NCBI GenBank assembly: GCA_022511485.1
Contig: JAFLUJ010000060.1
Coordinates: 1-12,605 of the forward strand
DNA length: 12,605 nucleotides
Origin: Oscillospiraceae bacterium
Lineage (GTDB): Bacteria > Bacillota > Clostridia > Oscillospirales > Ruminococcaceae
Direction: 5' to 3'
Below the pieces are notes generated by a model that was not told where the DNA came from, ran no database searches, and saw only the letters and a program-made list of their open reading frames with translations. The position numbers and the translations under genes are program-made. Below, one piece after another: positions 7,302 to 12,605 of the stretch (positions are counted from its first letter, which is position 1; each line of letters begins with the position of its first letter).

Positions 7302-7329
7302 TTGACAAACAAAAAAATAGGTGTATAAT
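7302..7329 (+). promoter_or_regulatory. Heat-shock operon promoter
   Basis: TTGACA (7302-7307) and TATAAT (7324-7329), spacer 16 bases. The preceding 7273-7298 is almost entirely A and T with A/T runs, resembling an UP element. Transcription should start at about 7335-7337, inside the CIRCE operator, so bound HrcA would block initiation. Confidence 0.88.
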
Positions 7330-7333
7330 ATAA

Positions 7334-7360
7334 TTAGCACTCAAACAAAAAGAGTGCTAA
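7334..7360. promoter_or_regulatory. CIRCE operator (HrcA binding site)
   Basis: TTAGCACTC (7334-7342), nine bases, GAGTGCTAA (7352-7360): a perfect match to the CIRCE inverted repeat. CIRCE is the established target of the HrcA repressor, whose gene follows directly, so the operon is autoregulated. Confidence 0.97.
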
Positions 7361-7362
7361 CA

Positions 7363-7383
7363 CAGTGCTAAGACAAGTGCTAA
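7363..7383 (+). repeat. Two extra tandem CIRCE half-sites
   Basis: CAGTGCTAA (7363-7371) and AAGTGCTAA (7375-7383) each match the right half of CIRCE at 8 of 9 bases. With the true half-site at 7352 they form a head-to-tail array spaced 11 and 12 bases, close to one helical turn. They lie in the hrcA leader just before its ribosome site at 7392-7398. Confidence 0.7.
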
Positions 7384-7399
7384 TTCGCTGTGAAAGGAT

Positions 7400-8437
7400 G
7401 TGATCAGGCTGCTTGACGAAAGAAAACGGAGGATACTGGCTGCTATCGTTGATATGTATATCGTGACCGGAGAGCCGGTGGGATCGAAGGCAATAGCTTC
7501 CCTGCCGGATATAAGGGTCTCCCCTGCTACTATCAGGAACGACATGGCGATGCTGGAGCAGCTTGGCTATCTTGAACAGCCCCATACCTCCGCCGGACGT
7601 ATCCCCACCTACAGCGGATACCGGCTCTACATCGACGAGCTTATGAACGCCAAGGCTCTTTCGGACGAGGAAAAGCAGATGCTTGATGACTGTCTGGACG
7701 TTGACGTTCCCACAGCGGACGCTCTTATCGAAAGCGCGTCAAAGGCTCTTGCAGAGCTTACACACTGTGCTGCGGTGGTGAAAAATGTATCCCCGAAATT
7801 CTCGGTGATAACAAAGGTAGAGGTCATCCCAACGGGAAAAAGAATGTACGTCCTGCTTATGATAACCTCCTCGGGAAATATCAGAAACAAGGTCTGCCGT
7901 CTGGAATTTGACCTTACCAATGAGCAGATGGAATTTTTCAGCCGTTATATGGCGGAAAATTTACAGGGCGTCTCCATTGACGAGCTTTCGGAAGAGATAA
8001 TCGAAAAGCTTGTTGCGGCGATGGGAACTTACATGGTAACGTTAGCGCCGCTTCTCAAAGGTGTCTGCGAGCTTGCTGAGGGCTTCAGGGAAAACGAAAT
8101 AAAGGTAGAGGGAGAAAAAAATCTCCTTGCAAGACGGGACATCAACAGCGAGCAGATAGTCCGGTTCTTTGAAAACAAGAACGAGGTGGTCAAAAATATG
8201 CTGGACGACAGCTTCGGAGACCTACAGGTAGTCTTCGGAGAGGACGGAAGCTTCGTTATCGAAAATTCCAGCATGATCGTGTCCAAGATCAAAAAAGACG
8301 GCAGAACAGCAGGTTCTTTGGGAATAATCGGTCCTATGCGGCTTGATTACGCAAAGATAATCCCCTATATCGAATATCTTACGGGACGGATCACAGAAAT
8401 GATCTCGGAAGAAAATATGGAACAAGAAGACCCCTAA
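7400..8437 (+). CDS. hrcA: Heat-inducible transcription repressor HrcA
   Basis: Repressor of class I heat-shock genes; it binds CIRCE as a dimer, is kept active by GroEL in species studied, and is released when misfolded protein rises. The N-terminal winged helix-turn-helix is plain: EPVGSKAIA, then VSPATIRNDMAMLEQLGYLEQPHTSAGRIPTYSGYR in two adjoining stretches (about residues 28-80), followed by the GAF-like and insertion domains. Length (342-345) is normal. The start is uncertain. GTG at 7400 is the only standard codon at the right place, but the ribosome site GAAAGGA (7392-7398) is one base away. CTG at 7409 has a 10-base spacing and would give MLDERKRRIL, the usual family N-terminus. First gene of the operon; grpE follows after 24 bases. 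Confidence 0.95.
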   Translation: MIRLLDERKRRILAAIVDMYIVTGEPVGSKAIASLPDIRVSPATIRNDMAMLEQLGYLEQPHTSAGRIPTYSGYRLYIDELMNAKALSDEEKQMLDDCLDVDVPTADALIESASKALAELTHCAAVVKNVSPKFSVITKVEVIPTGKRMYVLLMITSSGNIRNKVCRLEFDLTNEQMEFFSRYMAENLQGVSIDELSEEIIEKLVAAMGTYMVTLAPLLKGVCELAEGFRENEIKVEGEKNLLARRDINSEQIVRFFENKNEVVKNMLDDSFGDLQVVFGEDGSFVIENSSMIVSKIKKDGRTAGSLGIIGPMRLDYAKIIPYIEYLTGRITEMISEENMEQEDP

Positions 8438-8461
8438 TAACAGAAAGGAGAAAACACATAA

Positions 8462-9043
8462 ATGAGCGATATTGAAAAGGAGATCCCCGACGCAGAGGAA
8501 ACTGCTGAGGAGCTTCCCGAAAACATTACAGAGGAGATCTCCGAGGAAGAAGAGTTACAGGAGGAAATCCCCGCAGATGAAGCTGCGGAGGAAAGTCCGG
8601 AGGATAAGATAAAAGCTCTGGAGGAAGCCGCTGCTGCCGACAAGGACAAATACCTGCGGCTGCTGGCTGAGTACGACAACTTCCGGAAGCGTTCCATAAA
8701 GGAAAAGCTGGACGCTTCTGATAATGCCACTGCAAAAGCAGCTCTGGAGGTAATTTCCGTAATAGACAACTTTGAAAGAGCTGTTGCGGCGGAGTGCTCC
8801 GATGAAAATTACAAAAAAGGTGTCGAAATGATTTACAATCAGTTTATTCAGGTAATAAATAAACTGGGAGTAGAGGAAATTGACGCACTTGGCAAGGAAT
8901 TCGACCCCAATCTCCACAATGCGGTAACTCAGATAGAGGACGAAAGTCTGGGAGAAAACGTGGTAGCACAGGTCTACCAGAAGGGCTACAAGCTGGGAGA
9001 CAAGGTCATCCGATGTGCAATGGTAGTGGTTGCGAATCCGTAA
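8462..9043 (+). CDS. grpE: GrpE, nucleotide exchange factor for DnaK
   Basis: A 193-residue cytoplasmic co-chaperone that dimerises and drives ADP release from DnaK. Residues 1-55 are extremely acidic and disordered-looking, as is common in GrpE. A long helix follows (about 57-105, including LRLLAEYDNFRKR), forming the dimer coiled coil, then the C-terminal beta domain with the hallmark FDPNLHNAV and a closing GYKLGDKVIRCAMVVVANP. Length is typical. AAAGGAG (8444-8450) lies 11 bases before the ATG. Its start codon is 24 bases after the hrcA stop, so the two are cotranscribed. A 152-base gap carrying a palindromic element separates it from dnaK. Confidence 0.96.
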   Translation: MSDIEKEIPDAEETAEELPENITEEISEEEELQEEIPADEAAEESPEDKIKALEEAAAADKDKYLRLLAEYDNFRKRSIKEKLDASDNATAKAALEVISVIDNFERAVAAECSDENYKKGVEMIYNQFIQVINKLGVEEIDALGKEFDPNLHNAVTQIEDESLGENVVAQVYQKGYKLGDKVIRCAMVVVANP

Positions 9044-9094
9044 TTGATAGTAACGCCCCACATCTTTTTTGAAGGATTTTAAGCAAACTAAACC

Positions 9095-9153
9095 GCCCCC
9101 TTGAGGGGGCTGAATAAAGAAAAACAATCACCGCCAACTAAATTTGGGGGTGA
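9095..9153 (+). repeat. Intergenic palindromic element, copy A (upstream of dnaK)
   Basis: The hairpin GCCCCCTTGAGGGGGC (9095-9110), 29 unrelated-looking bases, then the box AAATTTGGGGGTGA (9140-9153). The same two parts, with a 28-base gap and in opposite orientation, lie after dnaK. The hairpin lacks a T tail, so it is unlikely to stop transcription fully. It may protect or process the mRNA end. Confidence 0.75.
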
Positions 9154-9195
9154 TAAGGGTGTAGGCTCAGCCTGCCAGAAAGGATTTGATTTATT

Positions 9196-11043
9196 ATGGC
9201 AAAAATTATTGGTATTGACTTAGGTACAACAAACTCCTGCGTTGCAGTTATGGAAGGCGGAAACGCAACTGTTATCGCAAACGCAGAGGGCGGAAGAACT
9301 ACTCCCTCGGTAGTAGGCTTCACAAAAACAGGCGAGCGTCTTGTAGGTCAGGTCGCTAAGAACCAGGCTGTTACAAATGCCGGAAGGACTGTGGCTTCCA
9401 TCAAGAGACACATGGGCTCTGATTACAAGGTAGACATCGACGATAAAAAATACACACCTCAGGAGATCTCCGCAATGATCCTCCAGAAGCTCAAAGCAGA
9501 CGCAGAAGCTTTCCTGCATGATACTGTATCCGAAGCAGTTATCACTGTTCCCGCATACTTTACCGACGCTCAGAGACAGGCTACAAAGGACGCAGGTCAG
9601 ATCGCAGGTCTTAATGTAAGACGTATCATCAACGAGCCGACAGCTGCTGCACTTTCCTACGGAATCGACAAGGAGGAAGACCAGACTATCATGGTTTACG
9701 ACCTTGGCGGCGGTACATTCGACGTTTCCATCATCGAAATGGGCGACGGCGTTACAGAGGTTCTTGCAACCGCAGGTAACAACCGTCTGGGCGGTGACGA
9801 TTTCGATCAGAGGATCATAAACTGGATGATAGAGGAGTTCAAGAAATCCGACGGAATGGATCTTTCCGGCGACAAGCTTGCAATGCAGAGACTTAAGGAC
9901 GAAGCTGAAAAGGCAAAGATCACCCTTTCTGCAACTCCCTCTGCTTCTATCTCCATCCCTTACATCACAGCGGATGCAAGCGGTCCTAAGCACCTTAATA
10001 TGGAGCTTTCACAGGCTAAGTTCAACGAGCTTACATCCGATCTTGTACAGTCCACAATGGGACCTGTTAAGCAGGCTCTTTCCGATGCAGGTCTGAAACC
10101 CTCCGATATTAAAAAGGTTCTCATGGTAGGTGGATCTTCAAGAATCCCCGCCGTTCAGGAAGCAGTAAAGAGCTTCATGGGTCAGGATCCCTTCAAGGGC
10201 ATCAACCCTGACGAGTGTGTTGCTCTTGGCGCTGCATATCAGGGAGGTATCCTCTCCGGCGACGTTGACAAGGAAAACGCTGTATTGCTTCTGGACGTTA
10301 CTCCCCTATCTCTCGGTATCGAGACAGCAGGCGGCGTCTGCACAAGAATGATCGAAAGAAATACAACCATCCCGACTAAAAAGTCTCAGGTGTTCTCAAC
10401 ATATGCTGACAATCAGACAGCCGTTGACATCAATGTTCTCCAGGGTGAGCGTGAGTTCGCAAAGGACAACAAACAGCTCGGCGTGTTCCGTCTTGACGGT
10501 ATCGCTCCCGCTCCCAGAGGAGTTCCCCAGATCGAGGTTACATTCGATATTGACGCAAACGGTATCGTAAACGTATCCGCTAAGGACTTAGGAACCGGCA
10601 AGGAGCAGAAGATCTCCATCACCGCTTCAACAAATATGTCCAAGGACGACATCCAGAAGGCTGTTGACGAAGCCGCTAAATATGCCGAGGAGGACAAGAA
10701 GCGCAAGGAAGCAGTGGACGCTAAAAATCAGGGCGAGAATCTTGTATTCCAGTGTGAAAAGGCTCTTACTGATTTCGGAGATAAGGTTTCCGCAGATGAG
10801 AAGGCTAATATCCAGTCCAAGATAGACGCTCTTAAAGCTGCCGTTGCCACTGATAATACCGATGACATCAAGGCTAAGACCGAGGAGCTTCAGAAAGCAT
10901 TCTATGAGGTATCCAGCAAGGTATATCAGGCTGCGGGAGCAAACGCACAGCAGGACGTAGGACCTGACATGGGCGGCAATACAGGCGATTCCGGAAATGA
11001 CGGCGGAGACTTCGTGGACGCAGATTTCACGGAGAACAACTAA
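9196..11043 (+). CDS. dnaK: DnaK, Hsp70 chaperone
   Basis: A 615-residue ATP-driven cytoplasmic chaperone that binds exposed hydrophobic peptide segments. The ATPase domain (1 to about 360) shows GIDLGTTNSCVAV near the start, the second phosphate motif YDLGGGTFDVS, and VLMVGGSSRIPAVQE. The hydrophobic linker LLLDV (ending at 368) leads to the substrate domain, which starts TPLSLGIET, and then a helical lid and an acidic Gly-rich tail ending DFVDADFTENN. The loop after IKRHMG is about 23 residues shorter than in E. coli, a hallmark of Gram-positive DnaK. GAAAGGA (9178-9184) precedes the ATG by 11 bases. It works with GrpE and DnaJ encoded on either side. No separate CIRCE is seen, so it depends on the hrcA promoter. 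Confidence 0.98.
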   Translation: MAKIIGIDLGTTNSCVAVMEGGNATVIANAEGGRTTPSVVGFTKTGERLVGQVAKNQAVTNAGRTVASIKRHMGSDYKVDIDDKKYTPQEISAMILQKLKADAEAFLHDTVSEAVITVPAYFTDAQRQATKDAGQIAGLNVRRIINEPTAAALSYGIDKEEDQTIMVYDLGGGTFDVSIIEMGDGVTEVLATAGNNRLGGDDFDQRIINWMIEEFKKSDGMDLSGDKLAMQRLKDEAEKAKITLSATPSASISIPYITADASGPKHLNMELSQAKFNELTSDLVQSTMGPVKQALSDAGLKPSDIKKVLMVGGSSRIPAVQEAVKSFMGQDPFKGINPDECVALGAAYQGGILSGDVDKENAVLLLDVTPLSLGIETAGGVCTRMIERNTTIPTKKSQVFSTYADNQTAVDINVLQGEREFAKDNKQLGVFRLDGIAPAPRGVPQIEVTFDIDANGIVNVSAKDLGTGKEQKISITASTNMSKDDIQKAVDEAAKYAEEDKKRKEAVDAKNQGENLVFQCEKALTDFGDKVSADEKANIQSKIDALKAAVATDNTDDIKAKTEELQKAFYEVSSKVYQAAGANAQQDVGPDMGGNTGDSGNDGGDFVDADFTENN

Positions 11044-11059
11044 GCGGGGAAGCCCCCGC
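11044..11059 (+). repeat. GC-rich hairpin directly after dnaK
   Basis: GCGGGG (11044-11049) pairs with CCCCGC (11054-11059) around a four-base loop, starting at the base after the dnaK stop. There is no T run, so it is not a full terminator. It could stabilise the 3' end of a dnaK transcript or attenuate dnaJ. Confidence 0.5.
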
Positions 11060-11067
11060 GGGCAGTG

Positions 11068-11125
11068 TCACCCCCAAATTTGGTGAATCAGAAAATTTAA
11101 AATATCAATGCCCCCTCAAGGGGGC
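11068..11125 (-). repeat. Intergenic palindromic element, copy B (downstream of dnaK)
   Basis: TCACCCCCAAATTT (11068-11081), 28 bases, then GCCCCCTCAAGGGGGC (11110-11125). Both parts are the exact complement of copy A at 9095-9153, so the two form an inverted pair bracketing dnaK. The gap sequences have diverged, which argues for selection on, or recent homogenisation of, the two conserved parts. Confidence 0.75.
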
Positions 11126-11145
11126 AATGACGTTTAATAGTATAG

Positions 11146-11173
11146 TTTACATATAGATATTATAAATCATAAT
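11146..11173 (+). promoter_or_regulatory. Possible secondary promoter for dnaJ
   Basis: TTTACA (11146-11151), 16 bases, CATAAT (11168-11173), in an AT-rich stretch between the palindromic element and dnaJ. It has no CIRCE. It could supply basal dnaJ transcript; the match is moderate in AT-rich DNA and may be chance. Confidence 0.3.
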
Positions 11174-11221
11174 TATACAAATAGTAATACACAAATCAGC
11201 TTAACGAAAGGAAGTTTCCAC

Positions 11222-12373
11222 ATGGCTGAAAAACGAGATTATTACGAGGTTCTCGGACTTAGCAAAGGCGCGTCCGAGGATGAACTCAAACAGGCATTCA
11301 GAAAGCTTTCAAGAAAATATCACCCCGACTTCAACCCGGGAGACAAGGAAGCGGAGGAAAAATTCAAGGAAATAAACGAGGCTTACGAAGTCCTGTCCGA
11401 CCCTGATAAAAAATCCCGTTACGACCAGTTCGGTCATGCGGGAGTAGACCCGTCCTACGGCGGCGGAGGCTTCGGAGGAGGATTCAGCGGCGGCTTCGGA
11501 GATATGGGAGACATAAGCGATATATTCTCCAGCTTTTTCGGAGGCTTCGGAGGAAGCTCCAGAAGCAATCCCAACGCTCCCAGACGAGGACAGGATATAC
11601 AGACGGAGGTCAGCATAAGCTTCATGGAAGCCTGCTCCGGAAAAAGCGTCGATATAAATGTAAACCATATGGAGAAATGTCCCGACTGTAACGGAAGCGG
11701 CGCGGCAGCAGGCTCAGGTACGGAAACCTGTCCCGATTGTCACGGAACAGGTCAGATAAAGGTCACCCAGCGTACTCCCTTTGGCATGATCTCCTCCCAG
11801 AAGCCCTGCTCAAAGTGCGGCGGAAAGGGTACTATTATAAATAATCCCTGTCATAAATGTCACGGCAACGGACGTGTCAATGTCACAAAGAGCATTAATG
11901 TCAATATCCCTGCGGGTATCGACGACGGTCAGACTATCCGTGTTTCCGGTCAGGGACACAGCGGCATAAACGGAGGACCTTCCGGAGACCTGCACGTGCT
12001 GGTCACAGTCCGTCCGGACGCTATTTTCGAGCGTGACGGCTACGATGTCCATACCGAAATGCCTATAACCTTTGTACAGGCAGCTCTCGGCGCAGAGGTG
12101 ACAGTCCCCACAATAGACGGAACGGTCAACTATACTATTCCCGAGGGTACACAGCCCGGAACGATATTCCGTTTCAAAGGTAAGGGTATCAAAAAGCTGA
12201 ACCGTCCCGACAGAGGAAATCAGTTTGTACACATCACAATTGAAGTCCCCAGCAACCTGTCAAAGAAGCAGAAGGATCTGCTCCGTGAGTTTGACGGCTC
12301 TCTGGACGAAAACAAAAACTATAAAAAACGCAACAATTTCTTTGACAAGATCAGACAGGCGTTTGAAAAATAA
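11222..12373 (+). CDS. dnaJ: DnaJ, Hsp40 co-chaperone
   Basis: A 383-residue full-length type I J-protein that stimulates DnaK ATPase and hands it substrates. The J domain (1 to about 70) holds the essential HPD at 34-36. A Gly/Phe-rich segment (about 78-120) includes the DIF motif (DISDIF). The zinc domain has all four CxxCxGxG repeats, beginning at Cys153, Cys170, Cys196 and Cys210, so both zinc sites are complete. The two C-terminal beta domains follow (about 220-350). AAAGGA (11207-11212) is 9 bases before the ATG. It is the last gene of the operon; a 178-base gap with hairpins separates it from dnaK. Only a weak hairpin (GGGGC/GCTCC near 12379) follows the stop. Confidence 0.97.
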   Translation: MAEKRDYYEVLGLSKGASEDELKQAFRKLSRKYHPDFNPGDKEAEEKFKEINEAYEVLSDPDKKSRYDQFGHAGVDPSYGGGGFGGGFSGGFGDMGDISDIFSSFFGGFGGSSRSNPNAPRRGQDIQTEVSISFMEACSGKSVDINVNHMEKCPDCNGSGAAAGSGTETCPDCHGTGQIKVTQRTPFGMISSQKPCSKCGGKGTIINNPCHKCHGNGRVNVTKSINVNIPAGIDDGQTIRVSGQGHSGINGGPSGDLHVLVTVRPDAIFERDGYDVHTEMPITFVQAALGAEVTVPTIDGTVNYTIPEGTQPGTIFRFKGKGIKKLNRPDRGNQFVHITIEVPSNLSKKQKDLLREFDGSLDENKNYKKRNNFFDKIRQAFEK

Positions 12374-12470
12374 AAACAGGGGCTGCTGCTCCGGGTATTT
12401 TCATGAGCGTAGTGTATTATGAAATAATAAAGCAGATCATAATTTAGTATATTGTCACTGTGCTTCTATC

Positions 12471-12503
12471 GGGGGAGACCCTTTTGAAAAAGGGTCATCC
12501 CCC
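12471..12503. repeat. GC-rich hairpin at the edge of a palindromic element
   Basis: GGGGGA then GACCCTTTT (12471-12485) pair with AAAAGGGTC and TCCCCC (12488-12503), with a two-base loop and one bulged A at 12497. No T run follows. It abuts and overlaps the large palindrome that begins at 12495 and is likely part of the same dispersed element. Confidence 0.7.
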
Positions 12504-12605
12504 GAACCCCCTCACTAAAACTTTTATATATTTTTGCAAAAGGAGGGCTATGCCCTCCTTTTGCAAAAATAGAACAAAGTCTTTGGAAAGGGGTCTGGGG
12601 AATAA
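12495..12605. repeat. Long palindromic intergenic element, cut by window end
   Basis: Arms of 54 bases, 12495-12548 and 12552-12605, match at 42 positions around the three-base centre TAT. The inner 18 bases (TTTTTGCAAAAGGAGGGC and its complement) are perfect. Several outer mismatches are C/T, which keep G-U pairing in RNA. The symmetry reaches the last base, so the element probably continues to the right. The inner hairpin could end the dnaJ transcript, although it has no following T tract. Confidence 0.8.

Noticed and set aside
7258..7324. Direct repeat ATAGGTGT before and within the heat-shock promoter.
   Set aside because: Only 8 bases long in AT-rich spacer, with the second copy overlapping the -10 region; chance is likely.
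7398..7403. Start-stop ATGTGA overlapping the hrcA ribosome site as a regulatory micro-ORF.
   Set aside because: It overlaps the Shine-Dalgarno sequence itself, so ribosomes could not initiate there from that site.
11074..11083. Perfect palindrome CCAAATTTGG as a separate operator.
   Set aside because: It is part of the copy B palindromic element, and copy A does not preserve the full palindrome.
1..12605. CRISPR arrays, tRNA or rRNA genes, transposase or integrase genes.
   Set aside because: No regularly spaced identical repeats, cloverleaf sequences, or mobile-element proteins were seen on either strand.

Overview
The window looks like a chromosomal segment of a Gram-positive, gut-type clostridium, most likely Ruminococcus or a close Oscillospiraceae relative. 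The evidence is a DnaK lacking the roughly 23-residue loop that Gram-negative DnaKs carry, HrcA/CIRCE control of the dnaK operon, strong GAAAGGA or AGGAGG ribosome sites, a moderate GC content with AT-rich spacers, and dispersed GC-rich palindromes between genes. The genus is an inference from general familiarity; no database was searched.

Layout. Bases 1-415 hold no convincing gene but contain a long imperfect inverted repeat with a purine-rich arm. A consensus promoter (416-445) drives an orphan sugar-type solute-binding lipoprotein (485-1936), which ends in a clear terminator. Next comes a compact regulatory island: a small Mor-family activator on the minus strand (2057-2329), a 264-base divergent spacer with face-to-face promoters and two near-identical 14-base dyads, and an XRE/S24 repressor (2594-3316) with an intact Ala-Gly / Ser / Lys self-cleavage signature. 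It resembles a phage-type switch left in, or adopted by, the chromosome. A separate strong promoter (3396-3424) then drives two overlapping ABC exporter half-transporter genes (3473-5281 and 5278-7098) that probably form a heterodimer; the substrate cannot be read from the sequence.

The right half is the class I heat-shock operon hrcA-grpE-dnaK-dnaJ (7400-12373). A TTGACA/TATAAT promoter overlaps a perfect CIRCE operator at the expected transcription start. Two further GTGCTAA half-sites follow CIRCE in tandem, 11 and 12 bases apart. HrcA represses the operon, GrpE exchanges nucleotide on DnaK, and DnaJ delivers substrates and stimulates the DnaK ATPase. dnaK is bracketed by two copies of an intergenic palindromic element in opposite orientation, which may shape its transcript. 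The right edge (12471-12605) contains a hairpin and one arm-to-arm palindrome of at least 111 bases that appears to run off the window.

Most worth checking: the S24/Mor switch with its paired dyads, the CIRCE half-site array, a possible CTG start for hrcA, and the three kinds of dispersed palindromic element. Nothing here is clearly a new defence or mobile system; the S24/Mor island is the nearest candidate for an undescribed regulatory module.
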